Assembly (NCBI RefSeq): GCF_016907755.1
Contig: NZ_JAFBCN010000001.1
Coordinates: forward strand, 1,550,001 to 1,614,000
From: Cellulosimicrobium cellulans
GTDB taxonomy: Bacteria; Actinomycetota; Actinomycetes; Actinomycetales; Cellulomonadaceae
DNA length: 64,000 nucleotides
Direction of reading: 5' to 3'
Below are positions 28,697-38,942 of the stretch, piece after piece. Every line of letters begins with the position of its first letter. Within the stretch, counting starts at the first letter, position 1. The position numbers and the translations under genes were made by a program. The notes under the pieces are model-generated. The model was not told the DNA's origin. It did not search any database and saw only the letters and a program-made list of their open reading frames with translations.

Positions 28697-30108
28697 GCGG
28701 CGGGTACCTGATCCACGCGCTCGCGGCCGAGACCCCGGGCGTGCCGGGGATCACCGCGAACTTCTCGCAGGACAACGGCTGGACGTACCTCGTGAAGGCC
28801 GTCCTCATCCTCGTCTTCCTGCTGACAAGCGTGCTGTTCGCGATCTGGTTCGAGCGCAAGGTCGTGGCGCGCATGCAGGTGCGCCCCGGCCCCAACTGGC
28901 ACGGCCCGTTCGGCCTGCTCCAGTCGCTCGCCGACGCGATGAAGCTCCTGCTCAAGGAGGACATCACCGTCAAGGCGGCGGACAAGTTCGTCTACCTGCT
29001 CGCGCCGATGATCTCCGTGTTCTGCGCGCTGCTGGTGTTCGCGGTCATCCCGTTCGGGCCCGAGGTGCAGATCCCGTTCACGGACTACGTGACGCCGGCG
29101 CAGCTCACCGACTTCCCGGTCGCGACGCTCTACATCCTCGCGTGCGCGTCGCTGGGCGTGTACGGGATCGTGCTCGGGGGCTGGTCGTCCGGGTCGACGT
29201 ACCCGCTGCTCGGGTCGGTCCGCTCGACGGCCCAGGTCATCAGCTACGAGCTCGCGATGGGCCTCTCGCTCGTCTCGGTCTTCCTCATGGCGGGGTCGAT
29301 GTCGACCTCGCGCATCGTCGACTCGCAGACGCAGCTCTGGTGGTTCCTCCCGCTCCTGCCGGCGTTCGTCATCTACGTCATCTCGATGGTCGGCGAGACG
29401 AACCGCCTGCCGTTCGACCTCCCTGAGGCCGAGGGCGAGCTCGTGTCGGGGTACATGACCGAGTACTCATCGATGAAGTTCGCGTGGTTCTTCCTCGCGG
29501 AGTACATCAACATGCTCAACGTCTCCGCCGTCGCGACGACGCTCTTCCTCGGTGGGTGGCGCGCCCCGTGGCCGCTCTCGGCGATCAACGACGGCATGTT
29601 CAACGAGGGCTGGTGGCCCATCCTCTGGTTCCTCGTCAAGGTCTGGGCCGTCATGTTCTTCTTCGTGTGGGTCCGTGGCACGCTGCTGCGCCTGCGCTAC
29701 GACCAGTTCATGCGGTTCGGCTGGAAGGTCCTCATCCCGTTCGCGCTCGCGTGGCTCGTGCTGCTCGCCGTCGCGCAGGCCGTGCGCCAGTTCCTCGACG
29801 TCGACCTCCGGGTCTTCGTCGGCATCGCCGTCGCGCTCGCCCTCGTGGTGGTGGTCGTCGTGTGGTTCTGGCCCGAGAAGAAGGCGCCACCCGGCGCGAC
29901 GCCCCGCGCCGCGGGCACCGGTCCCGAGCCGTTCGACGCGTTCGCGGGCGGGTTCCCCGTCCCGCCGCTGCCGGGCCAGTCGCTCCCGCCCTCGCCCCGC
30001 CGTCGTGCCCTGGTGCCCGACGACGCACGCTCGCCCGGGGCGTCCGGCTCGCCGGGCGCCGGTGCCCCCCGAGACACACCGCACGACAAGGAGGTCGACC
30101 GTGGCTGA
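28693..30108 (+). CDS. nuoH: NADH-quinone oxidoreductase subunit H
   Basis: The 471-residue membrane subunit has eight predicted helices and joins the two arms of complex I at the quinone entrance. Motifs: [27 protein letters not shown], and the quinone-chamber loop [21 protein letters not shown] Pro/Ser-rich cytoplasmic tail of about 70 residues follows the last helix. Its last codons overlap the nuoI start region by 8 bp, and an AAGGAGG SD for nuoI lies inside it. Confidence 0.96.
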   Translation: MSGGYLIHALAAETPGVPGITANFSQDNGWTYLVKAVLILVFLLTSVLFAIWFERKVVARMQVRPGPNWHGPFGLLQSLADAMKLLLKEDITVKAADKFVYLLAPMISVFCALLVFAVIPFGPEVQIPFTDYVTPAQLTDFPVATLYILACASLGVYGIVLGGWSSGSTYPLLGSVRSTAQVISYELAMGLSLVSVFLMAGSMSTSRIVDSQTQLWWFLPLLPAFVIYVISMVGETNRLPFDLPEAEGELVSGYMTEYSSMKFAWFFLAEYINMLNVSAVATTLFLGGWRAPWPLSAINDGMFNEGWWPILWFLVKVWAVMFFFVWVRGTLLRLRYDQFMRFGWKVLIPFALAWLVLLAVAQAVRQFLDVDLRVFVGIAVALALVVVVVVWFWPEKKAPPGATPRAAGTGPEPFDAFAGGFPVPPLPGQSLPPSPRRRALVPDDARSPGASGSPGAGAPRDTPHDKEVDRG

Positions 30109-30832
30109 CGACCAGAAGCCGACCCGGCCCGGCGAGTACGAGGTCCGGCGTCCCCAGGCGAAGGGGCTGCGCGAGGCGCTCGCGCCCGTCGCCGGGTTCG
30201 GCGTGACCTTCTCCTCGATGTTCCGGCCGACGGTCACCGAGCAGTACCCGCGCCAGAAGGTGCCGACGAAGCCGCGGTACCACGGGCGCCACCAGCTCAA
30301 CCGGTACCCCGACGGGCTCGAGAAGTGCATCGGCTGCGAGCTGTGCGCGTGGGCGTGCCCCGCGGACGCGATCTACGTCGAGGGCGCGGACAACGCCGAC
30401 CTGCCCGACGGCGGCCACATGTCGCCCGGCGAGCGGTACGGGCGCGTCTACCAGATCAACTACCTGCGCTGCATCTTCTGCGGGCTCTGCATCGAGGCGT
30501 GCCCCACGCGCGCGCTGACGATGACGAACGAGTACGAGCTCGCCGGGCCGACGCGCGAGGGCATGATCTGGGAGAAGCAGGACCTGCTCGCGCCGCTCCA
30601 GGAGCGGATGCTCGCCGCGCCCCACCCGATGGTGCCCGGGACCTCGGACACCGAGTACTACCGCGGGGAGGTGAGCGGCCCGGTGGCCGAGCAGGTGGAC
30701 TGGGTGCGCGAGCACCGGCCGGACGACCCGACCCTCCCGCCGGAGCCCACAGGGCCGCCGCCGGAGGTCCGGCGGGTCACGCCGACCTCGGGGCGGTCCG
30801 CCGGCGCGTCGGCCCGGAAGGCCGCCCGGTGA
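30101..30832 (+). CDS. nuoI: NADH-quinone oxidoreductase subunit I (two 4Fe-4S)
   Basis: The 243-residue ferredoxin-like subunit carries clusters N6a and N6b. Both CxxCxxCxxxCP motifs are intact: [17 protein letters not shown] and [17 protein letters not shown]. The N-terminal amphipathic part ([12 protein letters not shown]) docks to the membrane arm. A C-terminal extension of about 45 residues is Pro/Arg-rich. GTG start with a consensus SD; GTGA overlap with nuoJ. Confidence 0.96.
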   Translation: MADDQKPTRPGEYEVRRPQAKGLREALAPVAGFGVTFSSMFRPTVTEQYPRQKVPTKPRYHGRHQLNRYPDGLEKCIGCELCAWACPADAIYVEGADNADLPDGGHMSPGERYGRVYQINYLRCIFCGLCIEACPTRALTMTNEYELAGPTREGMIWEKQDLLAPLQERMLAAPHPMVPGTSDTEYYRGEVSGPVAEQVDWVREHRPDDPTLPPEPTGPPPEVRRVTPTSGRSAGASARKAAR

Positions 30833-31767
30833 CCGCGAGCGGCGGCGAGGCGGTCCTCTTCTGGGTCCTCGCCCCCCTCATGGTCCTCGCGGCGCTCTCG
30901 CTGCTCTTCGCGCGCAAGGCGGTGCACGCCGCCATCGCGGTCATGTTCGTCATGGTCGACCTCGCGATCCTCTACATCGCGCAGGAGGCGTCGTTCCTCG
31001 GCGTCGTCCAGGTGGTCGTGTACACGGGCGCCGTGATGATGCTGTTCCTCTTCGTGCTCATGCTCGTCGGGGTCGACGCGTCGGACTCGCTCGTGGAGAC
31101 GATCCGCGGGCAGCGCTGGGTCGGCGTGCTCCTCGGGCTCGGGCTCGGCGTCGTGCTGGTGGGCGTGGTCGCGCAGGCGACGTTCCCGCCGTCGGTGGGC
31201 CTCGAGCTCGCCAACGCGGCGACCAACCCGGTCGCGCTCGCGCGCGTGCTCTTCGCGGACTACGTGTTCGCGATGGAGGTCGTGGGCATCCTGCTCATCA
31301 CCGCCGCGGTCTCGGCGCTCGTGCTCACGCACCGGCGCCGGCTCACCCCGAAGGTGGGTCAGCGCGAGCAGGCCGACGCGAAGGTCGCGGCGCTGCCCGC
31401 GGGCGGCCGGCTCACGCCGCTCGCCGCCCCCGGCGTGTACGCGCAGAACAACGCCATGGACACCCCGGCGCTCGACGCGCAGGGCCGGCCCATCGAGGAG
31501 TCGGTCTCCCGCATCCTGCGCATCCGCGGCCAGGAGCGGTCGGCCGGGACGATCCTCGAGGCCGAGCGCGAGGTGCTCGTCGAGCACGAGCCGCTGCGGG
31601 CGCTGCCCGCGCTGCGGGCCCGGGACGCGAACGAGCGCACGGTGCAGACCGCGACCGCCGACCAGCCCGAGGGCGAGGCGCCCGCGGGGGAGGTCGCCGG
31701 ACCCGACGACCCGGGCCGGTCCCGGGTCCCCGGTGACGCTCGCGGGACCGAGCGAGGAGAGGACTGA
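30829..31767 (+). CDS. nuoJ: NADH-quinone oxidoreductase subunit J
   Basis: The 312-residue membrane subunit has the usual five helices in its first 165 residues, including [21 protein letters not shown] with the conserved pi-bulge helix and the [13 protein letters not shown] segment. The last 145 residues are a charged cytoplasmic tail with no counterpart in E. coli NuoJ (about 184 residues). The tail is preserved in frame, so it is a real extension. Overlaps nuoI and nuoK. Confidence 0.95.
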   Translation: MTASGGEAVLFWVLAPLMVLAALSLLFARKAVHAAIAVMFVMVDLAILYIAQEASFLGVVQVVVYTGAVMMLFLFVLMLVGVDASDSLVETIRGQRWVGVLLGLGLGVVLVGVVAQATFPPSVGLELANAATNPVALARVLFADYVFAMEVVGILLITAAVSALVLTHRRRLTPKVGQREQADAKVAALPAGGRLTPLAAPGVYAQNNAMDTPALDAQGRPIEESVSRILRIRGQERSAGTILEAEREVLVEHEPLRALPALRARDANERTVQTATADQPEGEAPAGEVAGPDDPGRSRVPGDARGTERGED

Positions 31768-32066
31768 TGGAGCTCACCAACTACCTCGTGCTCGCGGCGA
31801 TCCTGTTCTCGATCGGCGCCGCGACCGTGCTGCTGCGGCGCAACGCGATCATCGTGTTCATGGGCATCGAGCTCATGCTCAACGCGACCAACCTCGCGTT
31901 CGTCACCTTCGCCCGGATGCACGGTGACGTGACCGGGCAGGTGCTCGCGTTCTTCGTCATGGTCGTCGCGGCGGCGGAGGTCGTCGTCGGCCTCGCGATC
32001 ATCGTGTCCATCTTCCGCACCCGTCGGTCCGCCTCGGTCGACGACGTCAACCTGCTCAAGAGCTGA
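31767..32066 (+). CDS. nuoK: NADH-quinone oxidoreductase subunit K
   Basis: The 99-residue three-helix proton-channel subunit has the two conserved membrane glutamates ([14 protein letters not shown] and [13 protein letters not shown]). Normal length. Its ATG shares a base with the nuoJ stop (TGATG). Confidence 0.97.
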   Translation: MELTNYLVLAAILFSIGAATVLLRRNAIIVFMGIELMLNATNLAFVTFARMHGDVTGQVLAFFVMVVAAAEVVVGLAIIVSIFRTRRSASVDDVNLLKS

Positions 32067-32079
32067 GGGGCCGGCACCG

Positions 32080-34110
32080 ATGACGACGCTCCTTCCCGCC
32101 CTGCCCACGGCGAGCGGACTGCTGGCCGCGACCGACGTCGTGCCCGCGTCCGAGACCGTGCCGGGCGCGTTCCTCGTGGCACCGTTCCTGGTGCTGCTCC
32201 CGCTCCTCGGGGCGGCCGTCCTCCTCCTCGCCGGGCGCCGCAGCGACCGCTGGGGCGCGTGGTTCGGCGTGCTCATGTCCGGCGCCGCGTTCGTGGTGGG
32301 CCTGGTCCTCTTCCTCGTGATGCTGGGCCTGCCCGTCGACGAGCGCGTGGTCGACTTCCGCATCGGCGACTGGATCGTGTCCGGCGGCCTCGACCTGGCG
32401 ATGGGGCTGCGGATCGACCCGCTGTCCCTGACGTTCGTCCTCCTCGTGACGTTCGTCGGCACGCTGATCCACGTCTACGCGGTCGCCTACATGGCGCACG
32501 ACCGCGACCGGCGGCGGTTCTTCGCCTACCTCAACCTGTTCGTCGCGGCGATGCTCGTGCTCGTCCTCGCCGACTCCTACCTGCTGCTGTTCGTCGGCTG
32601 GGAGGGCGTGGGCCTGGCGTCGTACCTGCTCATCGGGTTCTGGAACCACAACCGCGCGTACGCGGTCGCGGCCAAGAAGGCGTTCGTCATGAACCGCGTG
32701 GGCGACATCGGCCTCATCGTCGCCCTCATGCTGATGTTCGCGACGTTCGGCGCGGTCGACTTCACCACCGTGTTCGCGCAGGTGCCCGAGGCGTCGACCG
32801 CGCTGCTCACCGCGACGAGCATCGCGCTCCTGCTCGCCGCGTGCGGCAAGTCGGCGCAGTTCCCCCTCCAGGCCTGGCTCGGGGACGCCATGGCCGGCCC
32901 GACGCCGGTCTCCGCCCTCATCCACGCGGCCACCATGGTCACGGCGGGCGTCTACCTCGTCGTCCGGTCGGCCCCGATCTTCGAGGGAGCGCCCACCGCG
33001 CAGCTCGTCGTCGTGATCGTCGGCGCGGTGACGCTCCTCTTCGGGGCGATCGTCGGCTGCGCCAAGGACGACATCAAGAAGGCCCTCGCGGCGTCGACCA
33101 TGTCCCAGATCGGGTACATGATCCTCGCCGCCGGGCTCGGCCCGATCGGGTACGCGTTCGCGATCTTCCACCTCGTCACGCACGGGTTCTTCAAGGCCGG
33201 GATGTTCCTCGGGGCCGGCTCCGTCATGCACGGCATGGACGACCAGGTCGACATGCGCCGGTTCGGCGGCCTCGCGCGGTACATGAAGGTCACGTGGATC
33301 ACGTTCATGATGGGTTGGCTCGCGATCCTCGGCATCCCGCCGTTCTCCGGCTTCTGGAGCAAGGACAAGATCATCGAGGCCGCGTTCGTCCCCGTCGACG
33401 GCGAGCCGTGGCGGGCGTGGGTCTTCGGCGGCGTCGCGCTGCTCGGCGCCGGGATCACCGCGTTCTACATGTCGCGCCTGTTCTTCATGACGTTCTCCGG
33501 GCGCCGTCGCTGGAACGACGGCAGCGGCTCGGCGGACGGGCTCGGCCCGCAGGACGGCCCGGTCCAGCACCCGCACGAGTCCCCGCGGCTCATGACGTGG
33601 CCGATGATCGTCCTGGCGGTCGGCTCGGTGGCCCTCGGCGGCATCCTCGCCGCGGGCTCGCGCTTCGTCACGTGGCTCGAGCCCGTCACCGGGCACGCCG
33701 AGCACCACGAGCCGGTCCTGCCGGTGTGGTCGCTCATCACCCTGACGCTCCTGCTCGTCCTCGCGGGTGCGGCGCTCGCGTGGCGCCAGTACGCGATGTC
33801 GAGCGTCCCGGTCCGCGCGCCGCGGGGCTCCGTGCTCACGCGTGCGGCCCGCCGCGACCTGTACCAGGACGACGTCAACGAGGCCGTTTTCATGCGGCCC
33901 GGCCAGTACCTCACGCGCTCGCTCGTCTACGCCGACAAGGAGATGGTCGACGGCGGCTGGATGGGCCTCGCCGGCCTGGTCGGCCGGATCGGGGAGTGGC
34001 TGCGTGGGTGGCAGAACGGCTACGTGCGCTCGTACGGCGCGACGATGCTCGGCGGCCTCGTCGTGATCGTCGCCGTCGTCCTCGCCCTGACCACCGGCTC
34101 CGCGAGCTGA
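32080..34110 (+). CDS. nuoL: NADH-quinone oxidoreductase subunit L
   Basis: The 676-residue antiporter-like subunit has about 16 helices and a long lateral helix at its C-terminus that braces the membrane arm. Motifs are [21 protein letters not shown] (key Glu), [15 protein letters not shown] (key Lys), [21 protein letters not shown] and [16 protein letters not shown] charged insert ([13 protein letters not shown]) between late helices is specific to this lineage. Starts 13 bp after nuoK. Confidence 0.96.
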   Translation: MTTLLPALPTASGLLAATDVVPASETVPGAFLVAPFLVLLPLLGAAVLLLAGRRSDRWGAWFGVLMSGAAFVVGLVLFLVMLGLPVDERVVDFRIGDWIVSGGLDLAMGLRIDPLSLTFVLLVTFVGTLIHVYAVAYMAHDRDRRRFFAYLNLFVAAMLVLVLADSYLLLFVGWEGVGLASYLLIGFWNHNRAYAVAAKKAFVMNRVGDIGLIVALMLMFATFGAVDFTTVFAQVPEASTALLTATSIALLLAACGKSAQFPLQAWLGDAMAGPTPVSALIHAATMVTAGVYLVVRSAPIFEGAPTAQLVVVIVGAVTLLFGAIVGCAKDDIKKALAASTMSQIGYMILAAGLGPIGYAFAIFHLVTHGFFKAGMFLGAGSVMHGMDDQVDMRRFGGLARYMKVTWITFMMGWLAILGIPPFSGFWSKDKIIEAAFVPVDGEPWRAWVFGGVALLGAGITAFYMSRLFFMTFSGRRRWNDGSGSADGLGPQDGPVQHPHESPRLMTWPMIVLAVGSVALGGILAAGSRFVTWLEPVTGHAEHHEPVLPVWSLITLTLLLVLAGAALAWRQYAMSSVPVRAPRGSVLTRAARRDLYQDDVNEAVFMRPGQYLTRSLVYADKEMVDGGWMGLAGLVGRIGEWLRGWQNGYVRSYGATMLGGLVVIVAVVLALTTGSAS

Positions 34111-34123
34111 GAGGGAGACAACC

Positions 34124-35794
34124 ATGACTACCTCCGTCCCCTGGCTGTCCCTGCTCGTCGCCTGGCCCCTGGTGGGGGCCGCGGCGGTGTGGCTCACGGC
34201 CGCGGCCCGCACGCGCGGCGTCGGCGCGGGCGCCCTGCGCACGGTGCGCGGCATCGCCCTCGGCGCCGCGCTCGTCGAGCTGGGCCTGCTCGTCGGCGCG
34301 TTCACCGCGTTCGACACGTCGGCAGCCGGCACGCACCAGCTCGCCGAGACGTACCGCTGGATCCCGCAGATCGGCGCGAGCTACGCGGTGGGCGCCGACG
34401 GCGTCGCGCTCGCGCTCGTCGCGCTGTCGGTCCTGCTCGTCCCGCTCGTCGTGCTGGCCGCGTGGAAGGAGCAGGACGGCGACGTGCGCCGCCTGCGCCA
34501 CTACCTCGCGCTCGTCCTGCTGCTCGAGGCGTTCATGGTCGCGGTGTTCGTCGCGCGCGACGTGTTCCTCTTCTACGTGCTGTTCGAGGCGATGCTCATC
34601 CCGGTCTACTTCATGATCGGCGGGTTCGGCGTCGGGGCGCGGCGGCGCTACGCGGCGGTGAAGTTCCTGCTGTTCTCGCTCGCGGGCGGGCTCATCATGC
34701 TCGCGGCGGTCATCGCCCTGTACGTGCAGGTGCCGATCGACCCGGCGACGGGCGCACGCCCCGAGGACGCGTTCCTCACCGCGAACCTCGTCGAGACGTT
34801 CGCCGCGTCGCCCATGCCCGTCGCGACGGAGCGGCTGCTGTTCCTCGGGTTCTTCCTCGCGTTCGCCATCAAGGCGCCGCTCTTCCCCGTCCACACCTGG
34901 CTGCCCGACGCCGCGCAGCACGCGCCCGCGGGCACGTCCACGCTCCTCGTCGGCGTGCTGGACAAGGTCGGCACGTTCGGGATGCTCACGCTGTGCCTCC
35001 CGCTCTTCCCGCACGCGAGCGCGTGGGCGGCCCCGGTCGTGATCGTCCTGGCGGTCGTGTCGATCCTCTACGGCGCGCTCATGGCGATCGGCCAGAGCGA
35101 CCTCATGCGACTCATCGCCTACACGTCGGTGTCCCACTTCGGGTTCATCGTGCTCGGCATCTTCGCGTTCACGTCGCTCAGCGTGTCCGGGTCGTCGCTG
35201 TACATGGTCAACCACGGGATCTCGACGGGCGCGCTGTTCCTCCTCGCGGGGTTCCTGATCGCCCGCCACCCGGAGCGCTCGCAGCGCATCGCGGACTACG
35301 GCGGCCTGCAGAAGGTCGTCCCCGTGCTGGCCGGGACGTTCCTCGTGGCCGGCCTCTCCGCGCTGTCGCTGCCCGGCCTGTCGACGTTCGTCAGCGAGAT
35401 CATGGTGCTCGTCGGCACGTTCGCGCGCAGCCCGTGGGCGGCGCTCGTCGCGGTGCTCGGCGTCGTGCTCGCAGCGCTCTACGTGCTGCTGACCTACCAG
35501 CGGATCTTCACGGGGAGCACCCGCGAAGGGCTCGACCAGCTCCCCGACCTCGGGGCGCGCGAGAAGTGGGTCGTCGCGCCGCTGATCACGGTCCTCCTCG
35601 TCCTCGGCTTCTACCCGGCTCCCGCGCTCGACCTCGTGCGCGAGCCCGCGGAGGTCACCCTGTCCGACCTCGCGGTCGCCGGCGTCGAGGACCCGCCGCG
35701 CTCCGACCCGTTCGCCGAGGGGGCCGAGCAGGTCGCCCTCGAGAGCCAGGGGTCGTCCGTCTCTCGTAGCACCGACGAAGGGAGCGAGTCGTGA
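34124..35794 (+). CDS. nuoM: NADH-quinone oxidoreductase subunit M
   Basis: The 556-residue antiporter-like subunit has fourteen helices. Motifs: LFYVLFEAMLIPVYFMIG (key Glu), KAPLFPVHTWLPDAAQHAP (key Lys), GTSTLLVGVLDKVGTFGML and SVSHFGFIVLGIF. A Ser/Asp-rich tail of about 30 residues follows the last helix. SD GAGAGGGAGA before the ATG. GTGA overlap with nuoN. Confidence 0.96.
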   Translation: MTTSVPWLSLLVAWPLVGAAAVWLTAAARTRGVGAGALRTVRGIALGAALVELGLLVGAFTAFDTSAAGTHQLAETYRWIPQIGASYAVGADGVALALVALSVLLVPLVVLAAWKEQDGDVRRLRHYLALVLLLEAFMVAVFVARDVFLFYVLFEAMLIPVYFMIGGFGVGARRRYAAVKFLLFSLAGGLIMLAAVIALYVQVPIDPATGARPEDAFLTANLVETFAASPMPVATERLLFLGFFLAFAIKAPLFPVHTWLPDAAQHAPAGTSTLLVGVLDKVGTFGMLTLCLPLFPHASAWAAPVVIVLAVVSILYGALMAIGQSDLMRLIAYTSVSHFGFIVLGIFAFTSLSVSGSSLYMVNHGISTGALFLLAGFLIARHPERSQRIADYGGLQKVVPVLAGTFLVAGLSALSLPGLSTFVSEIMVLVGTFARSPWAALVAVLGVVLAALYVLLTYQRIFTGSTREGLDQLPDLGAREKWVVAPLITVLLVLGFYPAPALDLVREPAEVTLSDLAVAGVEDPPRSDPFAEGAEQVALESQGSSVSRSTDEGSES

Positions 35795-37563
35795 ACGACT
35801 CCTTCGTGGCCCCCACGGTCGACTGGCTCTACCTCGCCCCGATCCTCGTCGTGCTGGGCGCCGGCGTCGTCGGGGTGCTGATCGAGGCGTTCGTCCCCGC
35901 GCGCGTCCGGCGCACGACGCAGGTCGTCCTCGCGCTGCTCGCGACGGCCGCGGCGTTCGCGCTCGTCGTCGTGCTGTGGCGCGATCCCGCCGTCCAGGGC
36001 GCCGACGGCGCACCGTACGGGGTCCGGGTGCTCGGCGGGTCGATGGTGATCGACCCGTTCGGGCTCGCGATCCAGGGGATCGTCGTCCTGCTCGCGTTCC
36101 TGGCGATCCTCGTGATCGCCGACAAGACGTCGACCGGCCAGGACGCGTTCGCGCCGTCCGCGGCGGCCGTCCCGGGCTCGCCGTACGAGGACCTCACGCG
36201 CCGCAAGGGCCTCGAGCAGACCGAGGTCTACCCGCTCGTGCTCTTCGCCGTGGGCGGCATGATGATCTTCCCCGCGACGGGCAACCTCCTCGTGATGTTC
36301 GTCGCGCTCGAGGTGCTCTCGCTCCCGCTCTACGTGCTCTCGGCGATGGCCCGCCGCCGTCGCCTGCTCTCGCAGGAGGCGTCGTTCAAGTACTTCCTCC
36401 TCGGGGCGTTCGCCTCCGCCCTGTTCGTGTTCGGCGTCGCGCTCGTGTACGGCTTCGCCGGCTCGGTCGACCTCGTCGAGGTCTACCAGTCGCTCGCGAA
36501 CCCCGCCGGGCCGCTCGCGAGCATGCCCGGTCTCGTCGTCGTCGGCGTCCTGCTCGTCCTCGCGGGCCTGCTCTTCAAGATCGGCGCCGCGCCGTTCCAC
36601 GCGTGGACGCCCGACGTCTACCAGGGCGCCCCGACGCCCATCACGGGTTTCATGGCCGCGTGCACCAAGGCGGCGGCGTTCGGCGCTCTGCTGCGCGTCC
36701 TGTACGTCGTGAGCCTGGGGCTCGCGCAGTCCTCGCCCACGGCGCGCGAGGACCTGTTCGTCGCGCTGTGGATCGTCACGCTGCTCACCATGGTCGTCGG
36801 CACCGTCGTCGGTGCCGTGCAGACCGACGTGAAACGCCTGCTCGCCTACTCGTCGATCGCCCACGCGGGCTTCATCCTCGTCGGCGTCGTCGGGTTCTCG
36901 CAGCTCTCGCTGCGCGCGACGGTCTTCTACCTGCTCGTCTACGGCCTCGCGACGGTCGGCGCGTTCGCGGTCGTCACGCTGGTGCGCGAGACCGCCCCGG
37001 TGCGAGGGCGCGTGCCCGCGGCGGTGGGTGCAGGGGCGGCAGGAACCGACGCCGCGGACAACGCGACGGACGGGGCGGCGGAGCAGCCGGTCGCCGTGCT
37101 CGGCGAGGCGACGCACCTCGCCCAGTGGGCGGGGCTCGGACGCCGGAGCCCGTGGCTCGCGGGCGTGTTCTCCCTCTTCCTCCTCTCCATGGCGGGCATC
37201 CCGCTCACGGCGGGCTTCGTGGCGAAGTTCACCGCGTTCGGCGCGGCCGTCGCCGGGCCCGACGGCCAGGGCGGGGGCTCGACGTGGGTGCTTGCCGTGG
37301 TCGGCGTCCTCGCGTCGGCGGTCGCGGTGTTCTTCTACGTCCGCATCATCGTGCTGATGTTCTTCACGGCGCCGTCCGGAGGCCCGGCGGACGGGTCGGA
37401 CGACGACGACCGTGCGGTCGATGGGCCGGGCGTGACCGTCGTCCGGTCGACCGGTCCGACGACGATCGCGATCGCCGTGTGCGCGCTCGGGGTGCTCCTC
37501 CTCGGTGTGTTCCCGTCCCCGGTTCTCGATCTGGCGGCCGAGGCGGTTAAGTTCGTCCCGTGA
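35791..37563 (+). CDS. nuoN: NADH-quinone oxidoreductase subunit N
   Basis: The 590-residue antiporter-like subunit has about fourteen helices. Motifs: NLLVMFVALEVLSLPLYVL (key Glu), FKIGAAPFHAWTPDVYQGAP (key Lys and His), GFMAACTKAAAFGAL and YSSIAHAGFILVG. An Ala/Asp-rich hydrophilic insert (about residues 400-440) lies between late helices. The stop overlaps the start of the polyprenyl synthase gene (GTGA), extending the operon. Confidence 0.96.
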   Translation: MNDSFVAPTVDWLYLAPILVVLGAGVVGVLIEAFVPARVRRTTQVVLALLATAAAFALVVVLWRDPAVQGADGAPYGVRVLGGSMVIDPFGLAIQGIVVLLAFLAILVIADKTSTGQDAFAPSAAAVPGSPYEDLTRRKGLEQTEVYPLVLFAVGGMMIFPATGNLLVMFVALEVLSLPLYVLSAMARRRRLLSQEASFKYFLLGAFASALFVFGVALVYGFAGSVDLVEVYQSLANPAGPLASMPGLVVVGVLLVLAGLLFKIGAAPFHAWTPDVYQGAPTPITGFMAACTKAAAFGALLRVLYVVSLGLAQSSPTAREDLFVALWIVTLLTMVVGTVVGAVQTDVKRLLAYSSIAHAGFILVGVVGFSQLSLRATVFYLLVYGLATVGAFAVVTLVRETAPVRGRVPAAVGAGAAGTDAADNATDGAAEQPVAVLGEATHLAQWAGLGRRSPWLAGVFSLFLLSMAGIPLTAGFVAKFTAFGAAVAGPDGQGGGSTWVLAVVGVLASAVAVFFYVRIIVLMFFTAPSGGPADGSDDDDRAVDGPGVTVVRSTGPTTIAIAVCALGVLLLGVFPSPVLDLAAEAVKFVP

Positions 37564-38633
37564 CCTCTGTGCCTTCCGTGCCGCCCGCGCCCGCCGGGCC
37601 CCGCGGCCCGCGTGATCGGACCGCGCCCGTGACGACCACCGCGATCCCGATCTCGGACCCCGCGCTCGCCGCCGCCCTCACCGAGCGGCTCGCGGGGGTC
37701 GAGGCCCGGCTGCGCGACGCCGTCGCGCACGCCGACCCGCTCGCCGACACCGCGTCCCGACACCTCGTCAACGCGGGCGGCAAGCGGCTCCGGCCGCTGC
37801 TCACCCTGCTCGCCGCCGAGCTCGGGGACGGGACGCGGCCCAAGGTCGTGGAGGCGGCGGTCGTCGTCGAGCTCACGCACCTCGCGTCGCTGTACCACGA
37901 CGACGTCATGGACTCCGCCCCGGTGCGCCGCGGCGCACCGTCCGCGCACGCGGTGTGGGGGAACTCCGTCGCGATCATGGTGGGCGACCTGCTCTTCGCG
38001 CGTGCGGCGTCGACCGTCGCGGCGCTCGGGCCGGAGGCCGTGCTGATCCAGGCGAGGACGTTCGAGCGGCTGTGCCTGGGCCAGCTGCACGAGACGATCG
38101 GTCCGGACGCGGGCGACGACCCCGTCGACCACTACCTCGAGGTGCTGGCCGACAAGACGGCCTCGCTCCTGTCGACGTCCGCCCGGCTCGGTGCGATGTT
38201 CGCCGGGTGCGCGGCCGACGTCGTCGAGATGGTCTCCGCCTACGGGGAGAAGCTCGGGGTCGCGTTCCAGCTCGCCGACGACGTGCTCGACCTGGCGTCG
38301 TCGGGCGACGAGTCCGGCAAGACGCCGGGCACCGACCTGCGCGAGAAGGTGCCGACCATGCCCGTCCTCCTGCTCCGCGCCCGGATCGCGAACGGGACGG
38401 CGAGCGAGGCGGACGCCGGGCTCGTCGAGCTCCTCGACTCCGACCTCACGGACGACGCCGCGCTCGCCGCGGCCGTGGCCGCGCTGCGCCGGCACGAGGT
38501 GCTCGGCGAGACGCGTGCGCTGGCGGTCCGCTGGGCGCGGTCGGCCGTGGCGGAGCTCGACAGGCTCCCCGACGGTCCGGTCGCCGACGCGCTGCGGTCC
38601 TTCGCGGAGGCGCTCGCCGACCGCGCCGCCTGA
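37560..38633 (+). CDS. long-chain polyprenyl diphosphate synthase
   Basis: This trans-isoprenyl diphosphate synthase builds the polyprenyl tail used by MenA. The 357-residue protein has the all-helical fold with both Asp-rich motifs: FARM in LYHDDVMDSAPVRRG and SARM in FQLADDVLDLASSGDESGK. It also has NAGGKRLRPLL and the KTASLL lysine region. The residues just before the first motif are small (ELTHLASLYH), which fits long-chain rather than C15/C20 products, but exact chain length cannot be deduced. GTG at 37560 overlaps nuoN; an in-frame GTG at 37629 is an alternative. Being last in the nuo operon ties quinone-tail supply to complex I. Confidence 0.92.
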   Translation: MTSVPSVPPAPAGPRGPRDRTAPVTTTAIPISDPALAAALTERLAGVEARLRDAVAHADPLADTASRHLVNAGGKRLRPLLTLLAAELGDGTRPKVVEAAVVVELTHLASLYHDDVMDSAPVRRGAPSAHAVWGNSVAIMVGDLLFARAASTVAALGPEAVLIQARTFERLCLGQLHETIGPDAGDDPVDHYLEVLADKTASLLSTSARLGAMFAGCAADVVEMVSAYGEKLGVAFQLADDVLDLASSGDESGKTPGTDLREKVPTMPVLLLRARIANGTASEADAGLVELLDSDLTDDAALAAAVAALRRHEVLGETRALAVRWARSAVAELDRLPDGPVADALRSFAEALADRAA

Positions 38634-38671
38634 CGGTCTCGCGGAGGGTGATCTTTCGACCGGGGTCCGGT

Positions 38672-38698
38672 AGGCCGGGCCGTCGGAACTTCCGGCCT
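38672..38698 (+). terminator. possible terminator after the nuo/polyprenyl synthase operon
   Basis: AGGCCGG (38672-38678) can pair with CCGGCCT (38692-38698) across a 13-nt loop, 39 bp after the stop codon. The stem is short and the loop large, so this is tentative. Confidence 0.35.
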
Positions 38699-38790
38699 GC
38701 ATCGTTGCCTCCGTCACCGGATTGACCTGGCCCGACGTGCCGCGCACCGCCGCGGTGGTCGCCGCGACGCCGCGCCACCCGGCGCGTGGG

Positions 38791-38806
38791 TGGGGAGTGC
38801 TCCCCA
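38791..38806. promoter_or_regulatory. palindromic operator candidate upstream of the giant surface protein
   Basis: TGGGGA-GTGC-TCCCCA is a perfect 6-bp inverted repeat with a 4-bp spacer. It ends 34 bp before the TATCCT -10 candidate (38841-38846). The same repeat occurs upstream of the WXG100 gene at 61224-61239. Position and recurrence suggest an activator site for the locus. Confidence 0.6.
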
Positions 38807-38840
38807 TGGAACGGGTGTCGGAATTCACCCGGTCGCCCGC

Positions 38841-38846
38841 TATCCT
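38841..38846 (+). promoter_or_regulatory. -10 box candidate for the type VII-like locus
   Basis: TATCCT matches the TAnnnT pattern, about 97 bp before the GTG of the first gene. No good -35 precedes it, which would fit dependence on an activator at the upstream palindrome. Confidence 0.45.
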
Positions 38847-38942
38847 CGAGTGCGCGATCGGTGGGGCCGCCTGGAAAGTGCGAGATCGAGGGGGCTGGAG
38901 AAGGAGACCGATCGTCTCCCGATCCAACTCCTCGGAGGGCTT

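Larger units (their letters stand above)
38634..38942 (+). other. 309-bp intergenic region between the nuo operon and the type VII-like locus
   Basis: It contains, in order, a weak terminator-like hairpin (38672-38698), the palindrome TGGGGA-GTGC-TCCCCA (38791-38806), a TATCCT -10-like box (38841-38846) and the SD GGAGGG (38934-38939) of the giant surface protein. No convincing small gene was seen; an open frame starting at 38790 is only the upstream extension of the giant gene. Confidence 0.6.

Noticed and set aside
38790-38942. A 51-codon upstream extension of the giant surface protein
   Set aside because: It would place the palindrome and -10 box inside the coding sequence, and the extension is not signal-like; GTG at 38943 directly begins the basic tip and membrane helix.
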